Source: JANXUC01 sp964619065 (GTDB lineage: Bacteria > Acidobacteriota > Terriglobia > Terriglobales > Acidobacteriaceae). Taken from it: DNA of 64,000 bases. How positions within the stretch are numbered: position 1 is the stretch's first letter; every line of letters starts with the position of its first letter. Positions 24,495 to 33,360 of this stretch are shown here, piece by piece. The translations under genes were made by a program, and so were the position numbers. The DNA is taken from contig CAZUCC010000020.1 in the NCBI GenBank assembly GCA_964619065.1, positions 1 to 64,000 of the forward strand. The letters are read 5' to 3'. Under the pieces are notes generated by a model. The model did no database searches. It was not told the origin of the DNA and was given only the letters and a program-made list of their open reading frames with translations.

Positions 24495-25790
24495 ATGCCC
24501 GACGTTCGATCATTCGAGCGCACTGAATACCAGCAGGTCAAAGCCGACCTCCACCGCAAGATTCTCGACCGGCTGGACTTGGAAAAACTGGGCCGCACAC
24601 CCGGCGATACGGCGCGGGAGGAAGTCCTTACCCTCATTCGCAATGTTGTCAACAGCGAAGCCGTTCCCCTCAGCTTCGCCGAGCGCGAGCGTCTGGCCCG
24701 CGAAATTCTCGATGAAATCTTCGGCTTGGGTCCTCTCGAACCCCTGCTCAAAGACCCCACCATTTCCGATATTCTGGTGAACCGCTTCGACAAGGTATAC
24801 GTCGAGCGTGCTGGCAAGCTCGAAGCCACGACCTATACATTCAAGGACACTCCTCATTTGATGCAGATCATCGACCGTATTGTCGCGCGCGTGGGGCGCC
24901 GGGTTGATGAGTCCTCCCCCATGGTCGACGCTCGCCTTCCCGATGGTTCCCGTGTGAACGCCATCATTCCTCCTCTTGCGCTGGATGGTCCTTGCCTTTC
25001 CATCCGCCGTTTCGGCCGTGACCCCATCACAGCGCGCAACATGCTCGAGAACAAGACCCTTACCGAGCCCATGCTGGAGCTGCTTTCCGCTATGGTCAAG
25101 GGCCGACTCAATCTGCTCATCTCCGGCGGTACGGGCGCTGGAAAAACGACATTGCTCAACGTGCTCTCAGGGTATATTCCGAACACCGACCGCATTGTGA
25201 CCATCGAGGACGCAGCCGAATTACAGCTCAAGCAAGAACACGTCGTCCGCCTGGAGACCCGCCCGCCCAACATCGAAGGTAAGGGAGCCGTCCGGCAGCG
25301 ACAGCTCGTCATCAACAGTTTGCGTATGCGTCCCGACCGCATCGTGGTCGGCGAAGTCCGCGGCGAGGAAGCTTTTGATATGTTGCAGGCCATGAACACC
25401 GGCCATGAAGGTTCGCTTACCACCGTTCACGCCAACTCGACTCGGGACGCTCTGGCCCGTATCGAGAACATGGTTTCCATGGCCAATCTCAATATCCCGG
25501 AGCAAGCGGTCAGGCACCAGATTATTTCCGCTATCCATGCCGTGGTGCAGGTAGCACGGCTCTCCGATGGCTCGCGTCGCGTTATGGCCGTTTCTGAAAT
25601 CACCGGCATGGAAGACGGGGGCATCACGATGCAGGATATTTTCCAGTTCGAGCGCCGCGGCATTGACGAGAATGGACGAATTCGCGGGTCTTTCATCGCC
25701 TCCGGAGTCCGGCCCATCTTCGCCGAACGGCTAGCCTCCGCCGGATACCGCCTGCGCCCTGGCCTATTTGAAGCACGAGTGGAGGTCTAG
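24495..25790 (+). CDS. cpaF: Tad secretion ATPase CpaF/TadA
   Basis: Hexameric cytoplasmic motor for Flp pilus assembly, of the VirB11/PilT-like secretion ATPase family. N-terminal domain to about residue 180 with the LGPLEPLLKDPTISDILVN motif; Walker A GGTGAGKTT (211-219); Asp box TIEDAAELQL; Walker B and His box MRPDRIVVGEVRGEEAFDML and TGHEGSLTTVHANS. 431 residues, full length. It is followed by tadB, whose start lies 25 nt after the stop. Confidence 0.96.
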   Translation: MPDVRSFERTEYQQVKADLHRKILDRLDLEKLGRTPGDTAREEVLTLIRNVVNSEAVPLSFAERERLAREILDEIFGLGPLEPLLKDPTISDILVNRFDKVYVERAGKLEATTYTFKDTPHLMQIIDRIVARVGRRVDESSPMVDARLPDGSRVNAIIPPLALDGPCLSIRRFGRDPITARNMLENKTLTEPMLELLSAMVKGRLNLLISGGTGAGKTTLLNVLSGYIPNTDRIVTIEDAAELQLKQEHVVRLETRPPNIEGKGAVRQRQLVINSLRMRPDRIVVGEVRGEEAFDMLQAMNTGHEGSLTTVHANSTRDALARIENMVSMANLNIPEQAVRHQIISAIHAVVQVARLSDGSRRVMAVSEITGMEDGGITMQDIFQFERRGIDENGRIRGSFIASGVRPIFAERLASAGYRLRPGLFEARVEV

Positions 25791-25815
25791 CGGAACCTAC
25801 TTCCCGCGATCCCTC

Positions 25816-26784
25816 ATGGCTCTCCCTCTTCTTTTCGCAATTCTTGTCTTTCTGGTCGCGGCGCTTGCCATTTTTTTGGTCGGCGCATGGCTGGGGGGGC
25901 GTAACGCGCAAGCGCGCGTGCTGCGCGAACGTCTCGGAGAAACACAGGAAACAGTAGGCCCGGCTGACAACCTGGAATTGCTGCGTGATGAGATGCTTAG
26001 CAAGATTCCAGCATTTGACACTCTGCTGCGTCGTTCCGAGCGCGCTTCCATACTGCAAAAGCTTCTCGATCAGGCTGGTATTGATACTCGCGTTGGTAAC
26101 TTCTTCCTGCTTTCCCTGGTCTCCGGACTGGCAGGGGCTGTCCTGTTGCTGCTCCTCACGCATATTTTGCCGCTGGCCTGGGCGGGCCTGATGCTCGGAT
26201 TGATCTCGCCATATTCCTATGCCACGGTCATGCGCACGCGCCGTTTCGCCAAGTTTGAGGAAATCTTCCCCCAAGCCATCGATACGCTGGGCCGCGCTGT
26301 CCGCGCCGGACATGCCTTCACCACCGCGCTCGAAATGATCGCTTCGGAGGTTCCCGAACCCGTCTCCACAGAATTCCGCAAGCTCTTTGAAGAACAGAAA
26401 TTTGGCATGCCGGTGCGCGACGCGTTGATGAATTTTGTCGACCGTGTACCCCTTGTCGACGTGAAGTTCTTCGTTACCGCTGTCATGCTCCAACGTGAAA
26501 CCGGCGGCAACTTAGCCGAGATTTTCGATAACCTTTCCTACATGATTCGCGAGCGCTTCAAGATCATGCGGCAGGTGCGCGTGTACACCGCCCAGGGCCG
26601 CCTTACAATGGTGCTATTGATGATGCTGCCTCCCGTCATCGTGGGAATCATGCTTTTTATGAGCCCCGGCTTCATCATGCCGCTGTTCCACGATCCCATT
26701 GGCCATGCTCTGCTCGCAGGCGGCATCACGCTGCAGACGATTGGTTATTTTGTCATTCGCAAGATTATTCAAATTCAGGTTTAG
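25816..26784 (+). CDS. tadB: Tad inner-membrane platform protein TadB
   Basis: Type II secretion F-domain protein that forms, with TadC, the membrane platform driven by CpaF. The ATG at 25816 starts the first membrane helix directly (MALPLLFAILVFLVAAL); a TTG upstream within cpaF is less likely. F-domain with EEIFPQAIDTLGRAVRAGHAFTTALEMIA, then two C-terminal helices (MVLLMMLPPVIVGIMLFMSPGF). About 322 residues. Sits between cpaF and tadC. Confidence 0.93.
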   Translation: MALPLLFAILVFLVAALAIFLVGAWLGGRNAQARVLRERLGETQETVGPADNLELLRDEMLSKIPAFDTLLRRSERASILQKLLDQAGIDTRVGNFFLLSLVSGLAGAVLLLLLTHILPLAWAGLMLGLISPYSYATVMRTRRFAKFEEIFPQAIDTLGRAVRAGHAFTTALEMIASEVPEPVSTEFRKLFEEQKFGMPVRDALMNFVDRVPLVDVKFFVTAVMLQRETGGNLAEIFDNLSYMIRERFKIMRQVRVYTAQGRLTMVLLMMLPPVIVGIMLFMSPGFIMPLFHDPIGHALLAGGITLQTIGYFVIRKIIQIQV

Positions 26785-26816
26785 CCAGATTCAGGTTTAA
26801 ATAGATAGTTCGAGCC

Positions 26817-27725
26817 ATGGAAATTGTTGTCGCCATCATCGTGTTCCTCACCGTTGCCCTGGTGATTTTTTTCTTTGGCGCCGCAATCTCTACGCCGCTC
26901 TCGGTTCTGGGTGAGCGTCTCCGAACGCTCGGCAGTGACCCCACCAAGCGGTCTGAGGAAAAACCGCAGATCCGCGAACGCATCGAGCAGGTTCTCGATC
27001 CCCTCAGCAAGGCGCTCCCTCTTTCCGCGGATAAGGCCACCAGTACCCGGCTCATGTTGATGCAGGCCGGATATCGGGAAGCGAAAAATGTCACCTTCTA
27101 TACCAGTCTGCGAGTGTTCGGTGCGCTCCTTGGATTCGTTATCTGCCTCCTCAGCGGAATCGGCATCACCTCTCCGCTCTTGCTTCTTGGCGGTACGTTG
27201 TTGGGGTTCATTCTTCCCCGTTTCCTGCTCAAACGCGCGATTGAGAAGCGGCAGACGCGCATCCGGCTGGGCTTGCCCGACGCGCTCGACCTGACCGTGA
27301 TCTGCGTGGAGGCCGGCCTCGGCCTCGATCAGGCCCTCATGCGCGTCGCCCAAGACCTGGATCACGCTCACCCCGAACTCAGCGAAGAGCTACGGCTGGT
27401 GAATCTCGAAATGCGTGCCGGCAAGCCTCGTACCGAAGCCATGCGCAATCTGGCGCAGCGCACTGGCGTCGATGACATCCGCTCGCTCGTCGGCGTGCTC
27501 ATCCAGACCGACCGTTTCGGCACCAGCATCGCACAAGCCCTGCGCATCCACTCGGACTCCCTGCGCACCGAACGCCGCCAACGCGCCGAAGAGCAAGCTG
27601 CCAAAACCACCATCAAGTTGGTTCCCCCGCTCGTTGTCTTCGTCCTCCCCTCCGTAATCTTTGTTACCCTGGGTCCAGCCGTAATTCAGCTGATTCGTAC
27701 CGTCTTTTCAGTCGGCGGACAATAA
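26817..27725 (+). CDS. tadC: Tad inner-membrane platform protein TadC
   Basis: Second F-domain platform protein. N-terminal helix at residues 1-25, helices near 100-140, the cytoplasmic F-domain motif LPDALDLTVICVEAGLGLDQALMRVAQDL and a C-terminal helix (PPLVVFVLPSVIFVTLGPAVIQLI). 302 residues, normal size. Last gene of the locus; a strong palindrome lies 60 nt after it. No prepilin peptidase (TadV/CpaA) or TadE/F/G pseudopilin gene follows in this window. Confidence 0.93.
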   Translation: MEIVVAIIVFLTVALVIFFFGAAISTPLSVLGERLRTLGSDPTKRSEEKPQIRERIEQVLDPLSKALPLSADKATSTRLMLMQAGYREAKNVTFYTSLRVFGALLGFVICLLSGIGITSPLLLLGGTLLGFILPRFLLKRAIEKRQTRIRLGLPDALDLTVICVEAGLGLDQALMRVAQDLDHAHPELSEELRLVNLEMRAGKPRTEAMRNLAQRTGVDDIRSLVGVLIQTDRFGTSIAQALRIHSDSLRTERRQRAEEQAAKTTIKLVPPLVVFVLPSVIFVTLGPAVIQLIRTVFSVGGQ

Positions 27726-27785
27726 TTCCAGGAATGCACTCAACCCCTTCTCTCTCCGCACATTAACTTTTTTGCAAAAACCAAA

Positions 27786-27814
27786 CGCCGGGAATCCAAT
27801 TTCGATTCCCGGCG
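27786..27814. terminator. Hairpin after the tad operon
   Basis: Perfect 11-bp stem CGCCGGGAATC/GATTCCCGGCG with a 7-nt loop, 60 nt after the tadC stop and 90 nt beyond the end of the convergent beta-helix gene. No long T-run follows on the plus strand, so termination strength is uncertain; a bidirectional role is plausible because the genes converge. Confidence 0.6.
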
Positions 27815-27904
27815 TTGTCGTCTGGCAGCCCGTGCCAGCCCCCTCATTTGTCATTCCAAAGGGGTTCAGCCCTGAGGAATCTGCATGGCTGCCTCTGCTG
27901 ACAT

Positions 27905-29173
27905 TTATCGTGCCGGACTGAATTTGTGCGCTGTCTTAGCGCGCGTAGTACCGGCCGAGCAGGAACTGGCGGTAGTGAATGGAACCGTGAAATAGGTATT
28001 GGGAGCGATTGTGTTGCCGCTGGTGGTGGCGTCCACCAAAAGGCCCGCGCACCCACTTTCCACAAACGTGTTCCCGGTTACAACATTGTTGTTCCCTGTT
28101 GTGCTTGCCATGACGGTGCAGGAAGCATCCAGATGCACGCCGGATTCCGCGCTATTGATGAGAGTGTTGCTCTTCACTGTGTTGCCGTTGGTGCAGACGT
28201 CAATACCGTCAAAGGTCGACGTTCCAAAAACCTTATTGCCGGTAACGATAACGCCGTCGCCGGACTGCATTCCGCCTGGACTGTCGGTAAACAAGCCAAT
28301 CGTAAACTGACTGTTGCCGACCACGTTGGTGGCTACCGTGATTCCAGTATTCTCAGCGGTGTCGAAGAGTAAAATGTCAGCCGACCCCGCGATATTGGGA
28401 TCGCCATAAATATTGTCGATCACCGTATTCCCGGTAATTTTTCCCGTGGCGCCGAAACCAAGTTGAATCCCATTCTGCGCTGCACCCGGAACTGGAACAA
28501 TGCCCGACCCTTGTACGTAACTGCCGGTCACCGTCAGCGTAGTACCTGGATCGTTTCCCGTGATTCCGTTCTTCTGGTAGCCATGCACAGAAACGCTTTG
28601 CACCGTTACCGCCGAACTCAAACCTGCCGCTGTTTGCACGAAGATGCCAAGCCCACTCTGACAACCGCCCAGCGACGCGGGCATCAAGGCCTGATTGCGG
28701 ACTGCCACATCTTTCACCGTACCCGAGGCAGTCTGGAACAGGATGCCTTCCAGATTGGGACTGCAGCTGCTGATCCCATTTCCCGCACCATCTACGGTCA
28801 GATTGCTGATGGTAACCGGGGCCGCGCCTTGTACTAGTATCTGGGCGGCAATGGGATTTCCCGAGTCCAAACTAGTCGTGTTCGCCACCACGCCTGCAAC
28901 CGGTGGCACAATCACGGCGGCATCCTGCGTCGTGGATACAACTCCTTTGAGAGTAAGTTTTTTGGTGATGACCACCTGCTCCGGGTAAGTACCGGGGCAA
29001 ACTTCGATGGTGCTGCCTGCCGGAGAAGAATCTATTGCCAATTGGATGGTGGCGAAGTGTACTAACCCCGTGCACGTACCAACTGCGACCGTCGCGGAAA
29101 AAGCTTGTCCGCAGAGTCCTGCCAGCAGCGCCAAGGCCAGACAGCCGAATGTGAAACTACGTAGTGGTTGCAT
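27905..29173 (-). CDS. Secreted right-handed parallel beta-helix protein
   Basis: 422 residues with a signal peptide (SFTFGCLALALLAGLCGQAFSA). The chain opens with the ATIQLAIDSSPAGSTIEVCPGTYPEQVVITKKLTLKG motif region typical of pectin-lyase-like beta-helices and continues with repeated PbH1-type rungs (GNTVIDN, TGNKVFGTSTFDGIDV, KSNTLINSAESGVHLD, VVTGNTFVESGCAGLLV). Such proteins bind or cleave polysaccharides at the surface, but no catalytic residues could be assigned. Monocistronic and convergent with tadC. Confidence 0.8.
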   Translation of the reverse strand: MQPLRSFTFGCLALALLAGLCGQAFSATVAVGTCTGLVHFATIQLAIDSSPAGSTIEVCPGTYPEQVVITKKLTLKGVVSTTQDAAVIVPPVAGVVANTTSLDSGNPIAAQILVQGAAPVTISNLTVDGAGNGISSCSPNLEGILFQTASGTVKDVAVRNQALMPASLGGCQSGLGIFVQTAAGLSSAVTVQSVSVHGYQKNGITGNDPGTTLTVTGSYVQGSGIVPVPGAAQNGIQLGFGATGKITGNTVIDNIYGDPNIAGSADILLFDTAENTGITVATNVVGNSQFTIGLFTDSPGGMQSGDGVIVTGNKVFGTSTFDGIDVCTNGNTVKSNTLINSAESGVHLDASCTVMASTTGNNNVVTGNTFVESGCAGLLVDATTSGNTIAPNTYFTVPFTTASSCSAGTTRAKTAHKFSPAR

Positions 29174-29457
29174 GGACGTTCCCTCCTTCGTGGGAAAATT
29201 CTCTTTTTTGGGGGGCCCAGTCGAAACTCTCAGAATGAGATCAAGTGAGTTAATAGCTCCCGCAGAGTCCTGTCAAATGAAAATTTAGTTGCGCAGCTGG
29301 AACTCACTGTGACCCGGCCAAGCATCCCAGCCCAGGAGCAACTGTACCCGCCTCGTTGGCGAACCAGGAATCCAAACCGCCAATACCTCATTCCACGCGG
29401 GGCTGTCCCAAGATACGTTTTTGGCAGCTTGCTCATAAGCTAAGATGGAAGGAATCT

Positions 29458-29847
29458 ATGTCCGGCCTTGGGGAACGTGCTTCTGCTTTCAATGCCACCC
29501 GCCAGACGACACTGGCGGATGACCTACGCATCGCTGAAACCCACTGGACCCGCCTGCGCGGGCTCCTCGGCATCAGCGCCGCGCAATTCGTGCAAGGACA
29601 AGGCCTGTGGATCGTTCCCTGTCGCGGTGTCCATACCCTCGGCATGGGCTTCCCCATTGACGTGGTTTACCTGAGCGCGGACAACACGGTGGTACATCTG
29701 GAAGGAAACTTGCCCCCCTGGCGATTCGCCCCGGTGCGCTGGGATGCCAAGACGGTGCTGGAAGTTCCCTCGGCGACCATCCAGGCCACCGGAACGGCAC
29801 TCGGCGATAGCATCCAAATCCGGAGGGCGGAGACCTCGCGGCGCTGA
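29458..29847 (+). CDS. DUF192 family protein
   Basis: 129 residues from the ATG at 29458, which has an AAGGAA ribosome site. DUF192 core: AETHWTRLRGLLG, GLWIVPCRGVHTLGMGFPIDVVYLSADNTVVHL, APVRWDAKTVLEVPSATI. The family is widespread and of unknown biochemical role. No signal peptide is seen in this copy. It lies 72 nt upstream of the TonB-like gene and may be co-transcribed with it. Confidence 0.85.
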   Translation: MSGLGERASAFNATRQTTLADDLRIAETHWTRLRGLLGISAAQFVQGQGLWIVPCRGVHTLGMGFPIDVVYLSADNTVVHLEGNLPPWRFAPVRWDAKTVLEVPSATIQATGTALGDSIQIRRAETSRR

Positions 29848-29919
29848 GGGACGGATTCGATGGAGCGGATTCTAAGGAACTCTTGTTTTCGACGGGAATT
29901 GGCGAAACTAGACCTATAA

Positions 29920-31803
29920 ATGACCACCGACCTCCAACTCGATACCACAGAACGCGAACTGAAGCTCCTCATCGAGTGGACGCCCCGTTGGCACGCCTTC
30001 ACGACCTCGATCCGCCCAGCCCTTCACCGCAAAGAACTGCCGTTGGCCGGGGAAATCGCCGTCAGCATCTTCCCGGTGCGCCGCATGCTCGGTGCATGGA
30101 CCGTCGAGGTGTTACTGCTGCTCCTCGCCATCTACCTGCCCGCGCGACTCGCATCGCTTCACCCCTATACGCCGCCACCTCACCCTAAGTGGGACGTCCT
30201 TTATTACTCCGGCGTAGAGCTGCCGCAAACCGAAGATTCCGGAGGCGCGCCCGCCGGACGTTCCGGAAAATCCGGTGGCCGGGAAGCCTTCCATCGCACG
30301 CAAGTCATCAAGGTCGCGCGCGGAGAAAAACTCACCGAGCAAGTTTTGGATGCTCCCAAACTCCGTCTACCCGCTTCCGCCGTACCGGTGGCGAATCTGC
30401 TCGCCATCCAGAAAGTACCAGGCCCGCCTCCTTCCGAGGGATTGCGCTCATCGCTTCCAGCAACGCCGCTCCCAAAACTCGCTCCCGTACCTCCGCCGCC
30501 GGAGATCGCACGCGAAAACGCGCGTAAGAATCCCACACTCACCGCCACGGTCGTTCCGCCCGCGCCGGTTGCACCCCGCGAGTTGCCACAAGCCCGCTTC
30601 CCGCAAATGCATACCGATGTGGTGCCGCCGCCCGTTTCCGCTCCGCAGCAGGATAATTCGAGCGCACGCCTGTCGTTGCCCACGCAGAGCGTAGTTGCTC
30701 CACCGCCCTCGGTCTCGCGCGACATTTCCCGTGTCGCGGGCCAGCTTCCCAACAACACTCGCGAAGACATCATTCCCCCCCCGGCTCAAGCCAACGCTGG
30801 CGCGGTAACTGGACGAACCGTGCCTACGCTTGCCACCAACGTCGTGCCGCCGCCGCCCAACGTCTCCGGAGGTACCTCCGCTTCCGCTCGCGGCCTGGGA
30901 CGCACGGGCAGCGGCGCGGGAACCCCTCTCGATCTTGGCACGCCTACCGCTCCTCCCGCCAACGCCGGAGGCACTAGCTCGAACTCCGCCGCCATCATCT
31001 CCAGCACGCCCGGAACGAATCTTGGCGCGCCCAACAGCGGCACGCGCGGAGCGTTAGCCATGTCTCCCGGAGGCGGCAACACCCCCGGCATCGGCGGATC
31101 AGGAGGAGGTTCCGGAAACACAACAGGGCCAGATGCCGGCAGCGCGAAAACAGGCACAGGAACAGGCGCTGCAAAATCAGGCACAGGCCCTGGCGCAAGC
31201 ACCACAGCGAAGACCGGCACCTCGAACGTTCCCGGACCCGGCGGTGCAGGCACAGGCAGCCGCGCCGGAGTCCCCAACACGCCCGGCATTTCCGTCCAGG
31301 GCGGCAGCATCGTGACGTTGCCCAGCTTCGGAACAACTCCCGGAGATCCCACCGCTGCCGATCGCAGCGCCACCGGCTCCGGCCATCGCGGACCGGGCAT
31401 CACGGTAGTAGCGACCTCGCGCTCCGGAGGGGCCTTCAACTTCTACGGCGCACTCAAGGGCGACCGCGTCTATACAATTTACTTAGATACAACGCTCGGT
31501 ATGGTAGTTCTACAATTCGCCGACCCTAACTCGGAGACGCAAGCTTACTCCGAAGAACTTATGGCTCCCGAGCCTCTACACAAACCTTTGCCACAAAGTA
31601 CCGACCACACGCGTGTCGTCATCTCGTGTACTATCGACCGCACCGGCAATCTCAAGAACCTCAAGATAGTCGATGGTAAGTCGTCCGCACTCGCCGCAAA
31701 AATCCTATCCGCCCTGGAGACCTGGCGCTTCCGCCCCGTCCTCCGCGGCGAGCAACCTGTCGAAGTTACTGCCATTCTTGGTTTCAATATTGATACGAGG
31801 TAG
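29920..31803 (+). CDS. TonB-like protein with very long low-complexity periplasmic region
   Basis: 627 residues. About 55 cytoplasmic residues, one membrane helix at 57-76 (LGAWTVEVLLLLLAIYLPA), a Pro-rich region to about 320, then a Gly/Thr/Ala/Ser-rich region (about 320-470, repeats such as GTGTGAAKSGTGPG), and a TonB-type C-terminal domain (about 550-627: ISCTIDRTGNLKNLKIVD, LETWRFRPVLRGEQPVEVTAI). This layout fits an energy-transducing or envelope-spanning protein reaching across the periplasm. ExbB/ExbD are not in the window. The N-terminal cytoplasmic extension is unusual for TonB. Confidence 0.75.
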   Translation: MTTDLQLDTTERELKLLIEWTPRWHAFTTSIRPALHRKELPLAGEIAVSIFPVRRMLGAWTVEVLLLLLAIYLPARLASLHPYTPPPHPKWDVLYYSGVELPQTEDSGGAPAGRSGKSGGREAFHRTQVIKVARGEKLTEQVLDAPKLRLPASAVPVANLLAIQKVPGPPPSEGLRSSLPATPLPKLAPVPPPPEIARENARKNPTLTATVVPPAPVAPRELPQARFPQMHTDVVPPPVSAPQQDNSSARLSLPTQSVVAPPPSVSRDISRVAGQLPNNTREDIIPPPAQANAGAVTGRTVPTLATNVVPPPPNVSGGTSASARGLGRTGSGAGTPLDLGTPTAPPANAGGTSSNSAAIISSTPGTNLGAPNSGTRGALAMSPGGGNTPGIGGSGGGSGNTTGPDAGSAKTGTGTGAAKSGTGPGASTTAKTGTSNVPGPGGAGTGSRAGVPNTPGISVQGGSIVTLPSFGTTPGDPTAADRSATGSGHRGPGITVVATSRSGGAFNFYGALKGDRVYTIYLDTTLGMVVLQFADPNSETQAYSEELMAPEPLHKPLPQSTDHTRVVISCTIDRTGNLKNLKIVDGKSSALAAKILSALETWRFRPVLRGEQPVEVTAILGFNIDTR

Positions 31804-32241
31804 CTCCGTGTGGCGCGGGCGCCCCGCCCGCGAAAACCGTGAAAGACCGCAAGTTCCGCCTTGGATGGCGCAGCACTTCAGCGCCGCGATTTAGCCCGCT
31901 TCGATCTCCGGCTTTCAGCCGCCGAGGTAACCATGGGAAGCCCTGGCTCCCCCGAAACGTTTCGTCCGTCCCCAGTTTCCCGTGGTTCCTACCCTTGCAA
32001 ACAACGCACGGATGGGGCATCCTTTGTCCATTAGGGGGAGGAATACACGCTGCGGGAAAGGGTGGGCCCACCCGCCCTCAGGGACGGGAGCCTAATTGAT
32101 TGTTCTGGTGTGAGTAATGGTGCTGAGGCAGAAGCGGAGCTTCGCTATAATATATAAGTTCCATCGTTGGTAATCCGTACCACAAACAAATATGTGAATT
32201 AAGAAATTTTTGTGCTGATGTAGGCAACGAGTGGGGAAGCA
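31804..32241. other. Intergenic region before the SLOG module
   Basis: No gene seen. It starts with a GC-rich block, then contains the palindrome GGGTGGGCCCACCC (near 32064-32077), a member of the GGGTGGCC-type repeats found up to 39.9 kb, and changes abruptly to AT-rich sequence at about 32090. The switch in composition marks the left edge of the accessory stretch. Confidence 0.6.
32146..32151 (+). promoter_or_regulatory. Candidate -10 box for the SLOG module
   Basis: A perfect TATAAT lies about 90 nt upstream of the module's first start codon. No good -35 hexamer was found at the usual distance. The leader between is AT-rich. Confidence 0.4.
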
Positions 32242-33321
32242 ATGAAGATCCTTATTACGGGCTCGCTCAAGACTTACAAAAGGCAGACTGATGTGCCGTC
32301 TATCGAGTTGGAGGGATTTAGAGATGCTTGCCGCGAGATTGGGACCGTATTAACCCAAAAGGGGCACACAATTGTCCTAGTTTCTGATAATGAGCAGACT
32401 GCCGACCCGTACATCATGGAGGGCATTGCGGATTCTCGCCGTAATCACGAGGTCATCGTGTACTACTCCGAGGAGCCTCCCGACGATCCGAACGACGCCG
32501 ACATGCACTCGCCGCCGTTTGTCCACAATGGAAAATGCATATACGACAAAGTCACTGTTAGGGACCGAAAACATCCCGGCCCCTGGCATGTGGCCCACAC
32601 AGCCGCGATAAAAGAGGCCGACTTGGTCGTACTGATTGGCGGTGGCCGTCGAAGCGCAATAGTTGGGCACCTCGCGTCAATTCTTCAGACACCGATTCTT
32701 GCTATCAGATCCTTCGACGGAGAAGCAGAAAGAGTTTGGCATGAGTTTAATTCGATCTACAGTGACGGATGCCTATCGCCGTTGGAGCTCCAGACCATTT
32801 CTGGAATCTGGGGAGATGGATCGGCAACTGGAATTGAGAGTGCCGCAGTTAAGCTCCACAGACGCAAATCGTTAAGAGCGAAAGCACAAAGGACCTTAGT
32901 CTTGGCGTGTTCAATATCACTATTGTCGTTCATTCTGGCGGCCCGCCTCCTTGTCTTCGGTGATAAGGTGCTCGGACCCGATGGCGCGGTATTGTCACTA
33001 CTTTTCGTTTTCGCGGTATTGGGCACGAGCTTGCGAAGTATCGTTGCAGCGTGGAGCGATCCATTGAATGAAATTTCGATGGTTCGCGTATTTGCCGAGC
33101 TAGCGATTGCCGTTACCTGTGCAATTGTATTTATGTTGCTCGTGATGTGGCCGAAGCCATTTCTGACGATCGATGTTTCCCAATTGAATACTCATATCGG
33201 TTTCCTTCGACAAGCTATTCCCGTATCCCTGATTGGTTTCTCGGTGGGATTTCTTCTGGAGTATGCCGTTACTCGTTTGAAGAAGACGCTGCTACAAAAG
33301 ATTTTGAAGATTGGGAGATGA
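32242..33321 (+). CDS. SLOG-like nucleotide-sensor domain fused to four membrane helices
   Basis: 359 residues with a GGGGAA ribosome site. Residues 1-165 form a Rossmann-like domain of SLOG type: MKILITGSL at the start, strand GHTIVLVSD, then HVAHTAAIKEADLVVLIGGG (116-135) and a strand TPILAIRSF. SLOG proteins are known to bind nucleotides or ligands and occur in biological-conflict systems. A basic linker (KLHRRKSLRAKAQR) leads to four helices at about 218-238, 246-270, 283-303 and 322-345, as in membrane effectors. The next gene follows after 39 nt. A role as ligand-gated membrane effector is inference; I do not recognise the exact protein. Confidence 0.62.
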   Translation: MKILITGSLKTYKRQTDVPSIELEGFRDACREIGTVLTQKGHTIVLVSDNEQTADPYIMEGIADSRRNHEVIVYYSEEPPDDPNDADMHSPPFVHNGKCIYDKVTVRDRKHPGPWHVAHTAAIKEADLVVLIGGGRRSAIVGHLASILQTPILAIRSFDGEAERVWHEFNSIYSDGCLSPLELQTISGIWGDGSATGIESAAVKLHRRKSLRAKAQRTLVLACSISLLSFILAARLLVFGDKVLGPDGAVLSLLFVFAVLGTSLRSIVAAWSDPLNEISMVRVFAELAIAVTCAIVFMLLVMWPKPFLTIDVSQLNTHIGFLRQAIPVSLIGFSVGFLLEYAVTRLKKTLLQKILKIGR

Positions 33322-33360
33322 CTCTCTCTTGATCTACAGAGGGCAGGAGGAATACAAGGG

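Noticed and set aside
27848..27902. TTGTCATTCC...GAGGAATCTGC segment resembling part of the MITE
   Set aside because: Only short blocks match and no terminal repeats or target duplication are present; it may be a different short palindrome.
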